Positions 18,987-28,236 of a DNA stretch of 33,498 bases are shown here, one piece after another. Numbering within the stretch: the stretch's first letter is position 1; every line of letters begins with the position of its first letter. Location of the stretch: NCBI GenBank assembly GCA_012522015.1, contig JAAYLD010000029.1, forward strand, positions 1 through 33,498. The letters are read 5' to 3'. Made by a program: the position numbers and the translations under genes. The notes beneath the pieces were generated by a model. That model made no database searches. It was not told the DNA's origin and saw only the letters and a list, made by a program, of their open reading frames with translations. The DNA is from Clostridiales bacterium (GTDB lineage: Bacteria > Bacillota > Clostridia > Oscillospirales > CAG-272).

Positions 18987-19145
18987 ATGAACATATGTAT
19001 ATTTGGCGCTGCAAGTAATGATATAGCGGTCGAATACAAAGACGCCGCCTTTGAGCTTGGCGCTCTGATAGCTGCCGGCGGTTGCTATTGCTTATCGCTA
19101 TTAACATTCAATAAAATCATAAGATATTACGAAAGGTGTCATTAA
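18987..19145 (+). pseudogene. Truncated LOG-family (TIGR00730 / lysine decarboxylase-like Rossmann) gene remnant, 52 codons
   Basis: Manual translation: MNICIFGAASNDIAVEYKDAAFELGALIAAGGCYCLSLLTFNKIIRYYERCH*. The N-terminus resembles LOG-family starts (MNICVFGAASN...); the GGGxxGLMG and PGGxGTxxE motifs are missing. RBS AACGGAG upstream. Confidence 0.65.
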
Positions 19146-19146
19146 A

Positions 19147-19992
19147 GTGAGAGAAATTACTGCAAGTCAGATAAAGGACACCATAAAAACTCTTTTTATA
19201 AATATAAATTATGAAATAGGTGACAATGTTCTCTCCTCTCTTAAGTGTGCGCTCGACCGCGAGGTATCACCCGTTGGCAAAGCCATCTTAAGTCAAATAA
19301 TCGAAAACGATATTATCGCAAAAAACGAACGTGTCGCCATGTGTCAGGACACCGGCATGGCCGTTGTTTTTGCTGAGGTTGGGCAAGATGTTCACATCAC
19401 GGGTGGAAATTTTGTTGACGCAATAAACCAAGGCGTACGCGAGGCGTATAGCGAAGGTTGTCTTCGCAAATCAATCGTCGCCGACCCTCTTTTTGACCGG
19501 AAAAACACCGGCGACAATACACCGGCTGTTATCTATACCGACATTGTGCCGGGTGACAAGATAAAGCTGACCGTAACCTGCAAAGGCTTCGGCAGCGAAA
19601 ACATGAGCCGCATTAAAATGATGACGCCAGCTGATGGAGTAGATGGCGTGCTTGATTTCATCGTCAACACAGTCGTTGAAGCAGGGCCTAACCCATGCCC
19701 GCCGACTATTGTCGGTGTTTGCATCGGCGGCACTATGGATAAAGCCGCACAGATAGCAAAGCTTGCTACTATTCGCCCCGTCGGCTCTCATAACAGTGAC
19801 CCAAGATACGCACAGCTTGAAGCGGAAGCTCTTCGCCGCATTAACGACTCCGGCGTCGGCCCCGGCGGGCTTGGCGGCAGGGTAACCTGCCTTGCCGTAA
19901 ATATTGAATCGTATCCCACTCACATCGCCGGTATGCCAGTAGCTGTCAACGTTTGCTGCCACGCCGCGCGCCACGGCGAAGCTGTGATATGA
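19147..19992 (+). CDS. Fumarate hydratase class I, alpha (N-terminal) subunit, GTG start
   Basis: CQDTGMAVVFAEVGQDVHITGG, ADPLFDRKNTGDNTPAVIYTDIVPGDK, GFGSENMS, GPNPCPPTIVGVCIGGTMDKAA; SD GAAAGGTG. Confidence 0.95.
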   Translation: MREITASQIKDTIKTLFININYEIGDNVLSSLKCALDREVSPVGKAILSQIIENDIIAKNERVAMCQDTGMAVVFAEVGQDVHITGGNFVDAINQGVREAYSEGCLRKSIVADPLFDRKNTGDNTPAVIYTDIVPGDKIKLTVTCKGFGSENMSRIKMMTPADGVDGVLDFIVNTVVEAGPNPCPPTIVGVCIGGTMDKAAQIAKLATIRPVGSHNSDPRYAQLEAEALRRINDSGVGPGGLGGRVTCLAVNIESYPTHIAGMPVAVNVCCHAARHGEAVI

Positions 19993-20010
19993 CACGGGGA
20001 GGATGTAAAC

Positions 20011-20598
20011 GTGGCATACATAAATGCTGACATAATAAAAATAACGACGCCGCTGTCGCGCGATGTCACCTCATCGCTGAGGGCTGGCGATAACGTTTTA
20101 ATCTCAGGTAAGATACTGACTGCGCGCGACGCCGCTCACAAAAGATTCGTTGAGCTTTTAGAGAAGGGCGAGCCGCTTCCAATTAATCTTGAGGGGCAGA
20201 TAATATATTATGCCGGCCCCGCACCCACCCCGCCGGGACGCGCCTCTGGCTCCTTTGGCCCTACGACAAGCTACCGGATGGACAAGTACACGCCGCAGCT
20301 TCTTGAACGCGGGCTTTTAGGCATGATAGGCAAGGGCACCCGAAGCGCTGATGTTATTGACGCTATGATGAGGCACGGCGCTGTTTACTTTGCCGCTACG
20401 GGCGGCGCTGCCGCGCTGATAGCGCGAAGCATTGTTCAATCGGAAGTCCTTTGCTACGATGATCTTGGCGCGGAAGCCGTCCGGCTGCTCACTGTTGTGG
20501 ATTTTCCTGCTATTGTCGCAATCGACAGCCGCGGCGCCAATCTTTATGAAATCGGACGCAATAAATATAAAATCAACCGGGAGAAAAACGGAGGATGA
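20011..20598 (+). CDS. Fumarate hydratase class I, beta (C-terminal) subunit / Fe-S hydro-lyase, GTG start
   Basis: LSRDVTSSLRAGDNVLISGKILTARDAAHKR, YYAGPAPTPPGRASGSFGPTTSYRMD, GKGTRS. Confidence 0.95.
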   Translation: MAYINADIIKITTPLSRDVTSSLRAGDNVLISGKILTARDAAHKRFVELLEKGEPLPINLEGQIIYYAGPAPTPPGRASGSFGPTTSYRMDKYTPQLLERGLLGMIGKGTRSADVIDAMMRHGAVYFAATGGAAALIARSIVQSEVLCYDDLGAEAVRLLTVVDFPAIVAIDSRGANLYEIGRNKYKINREKNGG

Positions 20599-21827
20599 AT
20601 TACGCGGAAGAATCGCTGAAAAAGCACTATGAATGGCGCGGTAAAATAGAAGTTGTCGCATCCGTTCCAGTTACAAACCGAGAGGAACTGTCACTCGCAT
20701 ATACGCCGGGTGTTGCAACCCCGTGTGTTGAGATACAAAAGGATATTGAAAAATCATTTGAGCTGACGCGCCGTCACAATCTTTGCCTTGTCGTCACCGA
20801 CGGCACAGCCGTCCTCGGCCTTGGCGACATCGGCCCTGAAGCCGGCATGCCTGTGATGGAGGGCAAATGCGTGCTTTTCAAGTCATTTGCCGATGTTGAC
20901 GCCTTCCCCCTTTGCATTAAAAGCCACGATGTCAACACAATCGTTGAAACTATCCGCCTTATTTCCGGCAGCGTAGGCGGCATAAACCTTGAGGACATAT
21001 CAGCTCCACGCTGTTTCGAAATTGAAGAAAAGCTCAAGGCTTGCTGCGATATTCCAATTTTCCACGACGACCAGCACGGCACCGCTATTGTCTCTTTAGC
21101 GGGTCTGAAAAATGCCCTTCGTGTTGTCGGAAAGCGGCTTGAAGATATAAAACTCGTCATTTCCGGCGCCGGCGCTGCTGCAATTTCAATCGCGCGTCTT
21201 CTTCTGTCGGCTGGCGTGCGCAACATTATTCTCTGCGACAGACAAGGCGCTATTTACAAAGGGCGCACAGAGCATATGAACTGGATTAAAACAGAATTGG
21301 CGGAGATTACAAACCCAAATTGCGAGATGGGCACGCTTGCTGACGTCATGCGCGGCGCTGATGCTTTTATCGGTGTCTCAGCACCGGGCACAGTAACTGT
21401 GGAAATGGTGCGCTCCATGACGCCTGATCCTATTGTCTTTGCATGCGCGAACCCGACACCTGAAATATTCCCTGAGGACGCCAAACTTGGCGGCGCCGCT
21501 GTCATTGCAACCGGCAGAAGCGATTACCCGAACCAGATAAACAACGTTCTTGCCTTCCCCGGCGTTTTCCGCGGCGCATTTGACGTAAGAGCAAGGGAAA
21601 TCAACGACGAAATGAAGATTGCCGCCGCAAATGCGCTTGCCAGCTTAATATCCGACGAGGAGCTTTCGGCTGACTACATCATCCCTGCGGCTTTTGACCG
21701 CCGCGTAGCTCCCGCCGTTGCCGCCTCTGTCGCATGTGCTGCAATCAAAAGCGGCGTCGCGAAACGCACTGTCACCTATGAGGAAGAATACGAAAGCGTT
21801 GTCAAGCGCATGAGCCGTATGCGGTAA
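20595..21827 (+). CDS. NAD(P)-dependent malic enzyme
   Basis: LAYTPGVATPCVEI, VTDGTAVLGLGDIGPEAGMPVMEGK, HDDQHGTAIV, ANPTPEIFPEDA; ATGA overlap with the upstream gene. Confidence 0.96.
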   Translation: MNYAEESLKKHYEWRGKIEVVASVPVTNREELSLAYTPGVATPCVEIQKDIEKSFELTRRHNLCLVVTDGTAVLGLGDIGPEAGMPVMEGKCVLFKSFADVDAFPLCIKSHDVNTIVETIRLISGSVGGINLEDISAPRCFEIEEKLKACCDIPIFHDDQHGTAIVSLAGLKNALRVVGKRLEDIKLVISGAGAAAISIARLLLSAGVRNIILCDRQGAIYKGRTEHMNWIKTELAEITNPNCEMGTLADVMRGADAFIGVSAPGTVTVEMVRSMTPDPIVFACANPTPEIFPEDAKLGGAAVIATGRSDYPNQINNVLAFPGVFRGAFDVRAREINDEMKIAAANALASLISDEELSADYIIPAAFDRRVAPAVAASVACAAIKSGVAKRTVTYEEEYESVVKRMSRMR

Positions 21828-21853
21828 AATTTTTCGCTTAATAGGTAAAAAAC

Positions 21854-21891
21854 AAAGAGAAGCGGCTGATTTTATTCAGCTACTTCTCTTT
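21854..21891 (+). terminator. Intrinsic terminator after malic enzyme
   Basis: AAAGAGAAG-cg-GCTG / CAGC-ta-CTTCTCTTT stem-loop immediately 3' of the gene; convergent with the flavin reductase gene. Confidence 0.75.
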
Positions 21892-21926
21892 ATGATATTT
21901 GCCTTTTATATTATTATGCTTAAAAA

Positions 21927-22445
21927 TCAGAGTTCGTTTTTTGTATATACGCCCTCGACTTTATAGACATATACAGTGTGGAAATCGTTGTTTCTATAAT
22001 TGTTAAGAAGTGCCGCTTCATGGAAGCATTCTTTTTTCAGTTTATCTGAGTAAAGCTTGCTACAGGAGATAATAATTTTCGCTTCGGAAAAGCCAACGGC
22101 GCCCTCATCGGTGACGACCTTTGTAAGGCCGGCATTTTTTATCTTATCAGTGGTGCGTCCGCTTACACTGCCGCAATAATTTAAGACATTGCGGTTGCCG
22201 CCGCCGAAAAATGAAAGCGTAACTTTATCGCCGGACTCGGTGAACTCGTGAGTATAGCGCTGTGGACGTACAAATACAAAGCACACAGGCTCTCCCCAGA
22301 GGATGCCCATTCCGCCCCAGCTTGCTGTCATCGTATTGACGCCGCCCTTTGCATCAGTCGCCGTGACAAGCATCCAGTCTTCCCCAATCATGCGAAAGAC
22401 GTTTCCGTCAAGCTCGGTGGGGGTTATACGCTTATATCCGTTCAT
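21927..22445 (-). CDS. Flavin reductase family protein (FMN-binding split barrel)
   Basis: DWMLVTATDAKGGVNTMTASWGGMGILWGEPVCFVFVRPQRYTHEF, CGSVSGRTTDKIKNAGL; typical of this Firmicute flavin reductase-like family. Confidence 0.9.
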   Translation of the reverse strand: MNGYKRITPTELDGNVFRMIGEDWMLVTATDAKGGVNTMTASWGGMGILWGEPVCFVFVRPQRYTHEFTESGDKVTLSFFGGGNRNVLNYCGSVSGRTTDKIKNAGLTKVVTDEGAVGFSEAKIIISCSKLYSDKLKKECFHEAALLNNYRNNDFHTVYVYKVEGVYTKNEL

Positions 22446-22734
22446 AAAAGCACATCCTCCCAGATGAAATATTTTAAAAAGTCTACGTGTAATTATACAT
22501 TAGTATTATAATGTATGTCAGCCACAAGCGTAATATTTCAAATAAAATTTACAACTTGGAGTGCCGCTACAGCGGCATTTGACTATAATTTCTCTTGACA
22601 GTAAAACCTTTTAGGATATAAAATAATATAAATTAGCTGGCGGTTTGCTCTCCCCCTGCGCGCCGCTTACTTCTTTAACATTTGATAAAATTAGTGTTAT
22701 ATGAAAGAAAATCACGAAAAAAGGAGGTGCTAAA

Positions 22735-24279
22735 GTGCCCGATATTTTATGGGCAATACTCGCGGCTGTCATGTGCTTGCTTGTTGGAGTGCTTCTCGGC
22801 ATACTTTTCCGCAAGCGTGTCGCCGAGGCCAAGATTGGTTCGGCTGAACAAGAAGCTAAGCGGATAGTAGCCGAAGCATTGAAGACGTCCGAAACAAAGA
22901 AGAAAGAACTTCTACTTGAGGCAAAGGAAGAAATACTTCGAGCAAAAAACGAAGCTGATCGCGAGATAAAAGAAAGACGCCGCGAAATTACAAATACTGA
23001 AAATCGATTAGCTAAAAAAGAAGAAACCCTTGATCGCAAATCAGAATCCCTTGAGCGCAAGGAAGAACTTTTAGCTAAAAAGCTCAGTAAAGTAGAAACT
23101 CAGAGCGAGGAAATAAAGCGTTTAATAGCCGAGCAGCGGTCCGTTCTTGAAAGATTGGCTGGGTTGACCTGCGAACAGGCAAAAGAAGAGCTGATGCGTA
23201 CTCTTGACGAAGAGTTACAGCATGAAACGGCGATGAAGATCTCCGCTTACGAACAGCAGTTCAAGGAAGAGGCAGATATAAGAGCTAAAAACATACTTTC
23301 ACTTGCCATCCAGCGTTGTGCTGCTGACCATGTTTCAGAGATGACTGTCTCAGTCGTCAACCTCCCGAACGAAGAGATGAAAGGCCGCATAATCGGACGT
23401 GAGGGACGAAATGTCCGCACAATCGAAACGCTGACAGGTGTCGATCTCATCATTGATGATACGCCGGAGGTAATAACAATTTCAGGATTTGACCCAATCC
23501 GCCGTGATATCGCTCGCATAGCGATTGAAAAGCTTATTACCGACGGGCGCATTCACCCGGCTCGCATCGAAGAAATGGTTGAGAAGGCGCACCGTGAGGT
23601 CGATGCATCAATCAAGCAAGCTGGTGAACGCGCTACATTCGACACGGGAGTTCACGGCATAAATCCGGAGCTTGTAAAACTCCTCGGACGTTTAAAGTAC
23701 AGGACAAGCTTTGGTCAGAACGTACTTGTTCATTCAATCGAAGTTTCTCTGCTCTCAGGCATCCTCGCCGATGAGCTTGGTGTAGATTCACTGCTTGCCC
23801 GTCGTGCGGGACTCTTACATGACATAGGCAAGGCTCTTACACAAGAAACCGAAGGCTCACATGTTCAGCTTGGTGTCGATGTAGCAAAGAAATATCGCGA
23901 GAACAAAGAAGTTGTCCACGCAATAGAAGCACATCATGGCGATGTCGAGCCTCGCTCAACAATAGCGCTTATTGTTCAAGCAGCAGACGCTATATCGGCA
24001 GCAAGACCTGGTGCAAGGCGCGGAAATCTTGAGGACTACATTAAGCGGCTGACAAAGCTTGAGGAAATTGCAAACGAAGCAGAAGGCGTTGAAAAATCAT
24101 ACGCCATCCAGGCCGGCAGAGAAATACGCATCATGGTAAAACCTGATGTAATAAGTGACGACAAAATGAAGATAGTTGCTCACGAGATTGTCAAGCGCAT
24201 TGAATCCGAGCTTGATTACCCCGGCCAGATAAAAGTTCATATGATTCGTGAGAGTAGAGTAATTGGCTACGCAAAGTAA
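22735..24279 (+). CDS. rny: Ribonuclease Y (GTG start)
   Basis: N-terminal TM, long coiled-coil, KH domain ([47 protein letters not shown]), HD domain ([29 protein letters not shown]); SD AAGGAGG. Confidence 0.98.
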   Translation: MPDILWAILAAVMCLLVGVLLGILFRKRVAEAKIGSAEQEAKRIVAEALKTSETKKKELLLEAKEEILRAKNEADREIKERRREITNTENRLAKKEETLDRKSESLERKEELLAKKLSKVETQSEEIKRLIAEQRSVLERLAGLTCEQAKEELMRTLDEELQHETAMKISAYEQQFKEEADIRAKNILSLAIQRCAADHVSEMTVSVVNLPNEEMKGRIIGREGRNVRTIETLTGVDLIIDDTPEVITISGFDPIRRDIARIAIEKLITDGRIHPARIEEMVEKAHREVDASIKQAGERATFDTGVHGINPELVKLLGRLKYRTSFGQNVLVHSIEVSLLSGILADELGVDSLLARRAGLLHDIGKALTQETEGSHVQLGVDVAKKYRENKEVVHAIEAHHGDVEPRSTIALIVQAADAISAARPGARRGNLEDYIKRLTKLEEIANEAEGVEKSYAIQAGREIRIMVKPDVISDDKMKIVAHEIVKRIESELDYPGQIKVHMIRESRVIGYAK

Positions 24280-24588
24280 GCTTTTTAAAGTTTTTATTAT
24301 AAGCACATACAGTTGTTGTGTGACGCTTAAATGTAACATCAAAGAGTAACGCGTAAGTATGCGGTGTTTTATCCCGGCGGTACCTCTCCGCCGTTTATAT
24401 AAATTATATAACACGGAAGAAAACAGCGGGTTTTGCCCGTTAATATAAAATAAACCGCCGCGTGGCGTGACATTCTCATAAAAGCTAAACGCCGAACACT
24501 GAAATACAGACAAAACTTAAATGCGTTAATCAAAAATTGTAACAGCTTTTGTCAATATCAAAGCAAACACTCAAAACAAAAACACATA

Positions 24589-24629
24589 GTAAGGACGGGG
24601 GCAGAACGTGTTTTTGCTTCCGTCCTTAC
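24589..24629 (+). promoter_or_regulatory. Long stem-loop in the rny-ymdB intergenic region (possible RNA element)
   Basis: GTAAGGACGGGGGCAGAA (24589-24606) pairs with TTTTGCTTCCGTCCTTAC (24612-24629) through 18 bp including G-U pairs, with a 5-nt loop; no T-tract follows. Confidence 0.55.
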
Positions 24630-24662
24630 CACAATTATATGGATCAAATGGAGGACGCATAA

Positions 24663-25463
24663 ATGAGCATGACAGTACTTGCGGTCGGCGACATTGTAGG
24701 AGACCGCGCGGCCTCCGATTTGCATGTTCTTTTGCATGGAGGAGCAATACCACACGTTGATTTTATAGTTGTCAACGGTGAAAACGCAGCCGCAGGACGC
24801 GGTCTGACGCCCTCTCTTGCCCGAACAATCCTTGACGGGGGTGCTGATGTCATAACAAGCGGCAATCACATCTGGGACAGAATCGAGATTAAAGATTACA
24901 TCGACGGAACCGACAGTGTACTACGTCCGGCAAACTACCCCGACACAGCCCCCGGTATTGGTTATACAATAAAAAACATCGCCGGATGGCGCATTCTCGT
25001 TTTAAATGTGCTTGGCGTTGCCTACATGGATCTGCCACTTGCGTGTCCCTTTGTAACAACAGAGCGCATACTGCGCCGTGAGGTGCATAACTATGACTTT
25101 GCCCTTATTGATTTTCACGCCGAATCAACGGGCGAAAAATTAGCCTTTGCCCGCTACTTCGACTCGCTCAGAGAACTTCGAGTTGCTGCTGTTTGGGGCA
25201 CACACACGCATATACCGACATCAGACGTATGTATTTTGCCCGGTGGAACAGGGTTTGTCACCGATCTTGGAATGACAGGCCCGCAAGACGGTGTTCTTGG
25301 CATAAAAACTGAAAGCATACTGACATTTCTTCGTGATAAAATGCCCTCGCGCTTCATAGTGTCTGATGGCAACACAGTTCTGCAGGGCGTTGTCTTTACA
25401 ATAGACGAAGAGTCTGCACAAACGAAAAAGGCGGTGCGTGTCACAGCGTCGATGGACGCTTGA
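24663..25463 (+). CDS. TIGR00282/YmdB-family metallophosphoesterase
   Basis: VLAVGDIVGDRA, VNGENAAAGRGLTPSLARTILDGGADVITSGNHIWDR, LIDFHAESTGEK, VWGTHTHIPTSD, TDLGMTGPQDGVLGI. Confidence 0.97.
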   Translation: MSMTVLAVGDIVGDRAASDLHVLLHGGAIPHVDFIVVNGENAAAGRGLTPSLARTILDGGADVITSGNHIWDRIEIKDYIDGTDSVLRPANYPDTAPGIGYTIKNIAGWRILVLNVLGVAYMDLPLACPFVTTERILRREVHNYDFALIDFHAESTGEKLAFARYFDSLRELRVAAVWGTHTHIPTSDVCILPGGTGFVTDLGMTGPQDGVLGIKTESILTFLRDKMPSRFIVSDGNTVLQGVVFTIDEESAQTKKAVRVTASMDA

Positions 25464-25556
25464 TATAAAAAATTAGATTAAATACAGTAGCTATTAAAAG
25501 CTTTTTTATAGTAAAATACTGTTGAAAATGTGACCCAACGGAGGAGGAGTGTCACA

Positions 25557-26855
25557 ATGAAAACATCTGCACTTAAAAAACACATATTGAGCGGCGGACT
25601 TGACGCCATTATTGCATCACTCTATGAAAATTCCACCCCCGAGGCTGTTTTGGCAGGCCGTGCTCGTTATATCAATGCAATAACTGAGTTTGAGCGGCTT
25701 TACGATCCAAAAGGTGAAAGAGATGTTTCTCTTTTTTCTGTTCCCGGCAGAAGCGAAATAATGGGCAATCACACTGACCATCAGTACGGGCGCGTTATAG
25801 CTGCTTCTATCACTCTTGACTGTGTGGCAGTCGCCGCTGTTCGTGAAGACTCCGTTATTCGCATACAGAGCGCCGGCTTTGACGAGGACATCGTCGATAC
25901 GGATAAGTTTACGTCTCCCGACGAAAAGCTGTTTTTCAACTCTCAGTCTATAATAGCAGGCGTTGCTGACGGCTTTCGCAAAAATGGTTATAATATTGGT
26001 GGGTTTGATGCCTACACAACTTCAAACGTACTTAAAGGCTCCGGCCTTTCCTCCTCTGCAGCTTTTGAGGTTATGGTTGGAAACATACTAAACCACTTCT
26101 ATAACGAAGGCAAAATATCCCCCGACAAAATAGCTATTATTTCACAGTACGCTGAAAATAATTTCTTCGGCAAGCCTTGCGGCCTTATGGATCAGATGGC
26201 ATGTGCTACCGGCGGATTTATAACAATCGACTTCGCCGATCCGGCATCTCCCGTCACCGAAAAGCTCGGGTTTGACCTTGCCGCACATGGGTACCGTCTC
26301 TGCATTACAAACACAGGCGGAAGCCATGCCGACCTCAATGACGATTATGCATCCGTTCCGAGTGAAATGAAGGCGGTAGCATCGTTTTTCGGGCAAAATA
26401 CACTGCGGCCGGTAAGCGAAGCGCAGCTTACAGCAAACGCTGTCGCTTTGCGAGAGCGCTTCGGCGACCGTGCTCTCCTCCGTGCTTATCACTTTGTCCG
26501 CGAAAACGAGCGCGTTGCCAAAACGGCTGACGTGTTGCGTGCCGGCGACATCGACGCATTCTTCGCCGCCGTGCTTGCCTCTGGTGATTCAAGCTATAAA
26601 TATCTGCAAAACGTTTATACAACGAAAAAAGTTGACGAACAGGGGCTTTCACTTGCCCTTTGCCTGACCGAAGGGTTCCTCTCCGGTAAAAAGGCTGCTT
26701 GGCGTGTCCATGGCGGTGGGTTTGCCGGAACAATACAGGCATTTGTACCGGCTGAGATTGCCGAAGATTACGCTGCTCTCATGGACAGCGTTTTCGGGGA
26801 AGGCGCCTGCATGACGCTCGCCGTAAGAGGTGCTGGAGCTGTTAGGATTATCTGA
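25557..26855 (+). CDS. galK: Galactokinase (GHMP kinase)
   Basis: VPGRSEIMGNHTDHQYGRV, SNVLKGSGLSSSAAFEVMVG, FFGKPCGLMDQMACATGG, WRVHGGGFAGTIQAF. Start placed at 25557 because the track start (GTG 25530) translates through the GGAGGAGG Shine-Dalgarno sequence. Confidence 0.93.
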   Translation: MKTSALKKHILSGGLDAIIASLYENSTPEAVLAGRARYINAITEFERLYDPKGERDVSLFSVPGRSEIMGNHTDHQYGRVIAASITLDCVAVAAVREDSVIRIQSAGFDEDIVDTDKFTSPDEKLFFNSQSIIAGVADGFRKNGYNIGGFDAYTTSNVLKGSGLSSSAAFEVMVGNILNHFYNEGKISPDKIAIISQYAENNFFGKPCGLMDQMACATGGFITIDFADPASPVTEKLGFDLAAHGYRLCITNTGGSHADLNDDYASVPSEMKAVASFFGQNTLRPVSEAQLTANAVALRERFGDRALLRAYHFVRENERVAKTADVLRAGDIDAFFAAVLASGDSSYKYLQNVYTTKKVDEQGLSLALCLTEGFLSGKKAAWRVHGGGFAGTIQAFVPAEIAEDYAALMDSVFGEGACMTLAVRGAGAVRII

Positions 26856-26929
26856 CGCTTAATACTTTATATGGCAAGAGCCATCACAAGGAAAGCATTC
26901 GAACAACGCTGTAACCAATAAGGAGAATT

Positions 26930-27349
26930 ATGAGCCTTCACACAACAGGGACGCCGAATAAAGAGGGGAAAAAGAAGTTTAACATGCGCCTTTTCCTCAT
27001 ATCGGCTCTCGTATTCGTTATAATATTCACGATATACCGCGTATGTATTGAGAATGAAAAGATAATCATTATGTGGATATACCTCATCCTTGCCTCTTGC
27101 CTTTTCATTGCTATTTTTATACTGAATCGCGGTGTGTCAAGCACACAAATAACAGCCGACATGCTTCCGGATGAATGGGGCGACGACAAAAAAGCTGCTT
27201 ATCTTGACTCTGACAAGCGACGCCGCCGCATTGTAAAATATCTAATAATCCCCCTCATTCCGCTTATATTCGTTTTCATCTACGAAATATTTGAGCTTTT
27301 TTACCTTGACAAGATCCTCGAGCTTCTCTCGGGGATTACAGGCAAATGA
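26930..27349 (+). CDS. Small integral membrane protein of unknown function (about 3 TM)
   Basis: 139-aa ORF with RBS AAGGAGAA, hydrophobic segments; its end overlaps the start of the next ORF (ATGA). Confidence 0.75.
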   Translation: MSLHTTGTPNKEGKKKFNMRLFLISALVFVIIFTIYRVCIENEKIIIMWIYLILASCLFIAIFILNRGVSSTQITADMLPDEWGDDKKAAYLDSDKRRRRIVKYLIIPLIPLIFVFIYEIFELFYLDKILELLSGITGK

Positions 27350-28218
27350 TAATTTCGGGTTCTTTGGCGGGGTGCAAAAACACCGCTAAAGAACAGGACT
27401 CCACCCTTTTACGTGACCGCACCGAAGCCGGTGACATATCAATTTATACACTGTGTTCCGGCTCCGGCGGCAACTGTATTTATGTTCGTTACGGCAATGA
27501 CGCCATACTTATCGACTGCGGCAGCAGTGCAAGAGCTGTTAAGCGTTCGCTTTCACTTCTTGGCGCTGACATCTCGCTTGTGCGCTGTATTTTTGTGACA
27601 CATGAGCATCAAGACCATGTATCGGCGCTTGATACTTTCTGCCGGCATCACCCTCTTCCTATACACATAACCTCGGAGTCCGAGGAAGCACTGTTCGGGA
27701 AGATGTCAACGATGCACGACTACACCATTCCTCACCCGCCATATTACACCGAAACTGTCGGTAAAATGACCATCCGCAGCTTCCTGACTCCTCATGATTC
27801 CGTTATGAGCGTCGGCTACACTATCGAATTTGAGGGGAAAGACATACGCTTCGGGGTTGCAACAGACATAGGTCATGTATCAAGTGAAATAATATCTTCA
27901 CTTAACGGCTGCACGCACCTAATAATAGAGGCCAACCACGATATATCAATGCTCAAGCACGGGCCATATCCAGAATGGCTAAAGCGGCGCATTTTATCAC
28001 CATACGGGCACCTGTCAAATGATGACTGCGGAGAACTCGCGTGCACACTCTTTGAGGGCGGCGCACGCTCGATTATGCTCGCACACTTATCAAAAGAAAA
28101 CAACCGCCCAGACATTGCTGTGAGGGCAGTTTCTGAGGCTCTCTCGCGCGCAAGCTTTGACACAAGTGAAATATCACTCACTGCCGCCGATGCGCATACT
28201 CCAACTCGCTTGATTTAA
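27346..28218 (+). CDS. MBL fold metallo-hydrolase, WalJ/YycJ-like
   Basis: SIYTLCSGSGGNCIYVRYGNDAILIDCG, FVTHEHQDHVSAL (HxHxDH), GVATDIGHVS, LIIEANHDISMLKHGPYPEWLKRRILSPYGHLSND. Confidence 0.92.
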   Translation: MIISGSLAGCKNTAKEQDSTLLRDRTEAGDISIYTLCSGSGGNCIYVRYGNDAILIDCGSSARAVKRSLSLLGADISLVRCIFVTHEHQDHVSALDTFCRHHPLPIHITSESEEALFGKMSTMHDYTIPHPPYYTETVGKMTIRSFLTPHDSVMSVGYTIEFEGKDIRFGVATDIGHVSSEIISSLNGCTHLIIEANHDISMLKHGPYPEWLKRRILSPYGHLSNDDCGELACTLFEGGARSIMLAHLSKENNRPDIAVRAVSEALSRASFDTSEISLTAADAHTPTRLI

Positions 28219-28236
28219 GGATTTCACATAAAAATA

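Noticed and set aside
24589-24629. Intrinsic terminator of rny
   Set aside because: The stem is strong but followed by CACAATTATATGG rather than a U-tract, and it lies 310 nt past the rny stop, close to the next gene; recorded instead as a possible RNA element.
25530-25556. GTG start for galactokinase as in the track
   Set aside because: These codons (acc caa cgg agg agg agt gtc) contain the GGAGGAGG Shine-Dalgarno sequence for the ATG at 25557.
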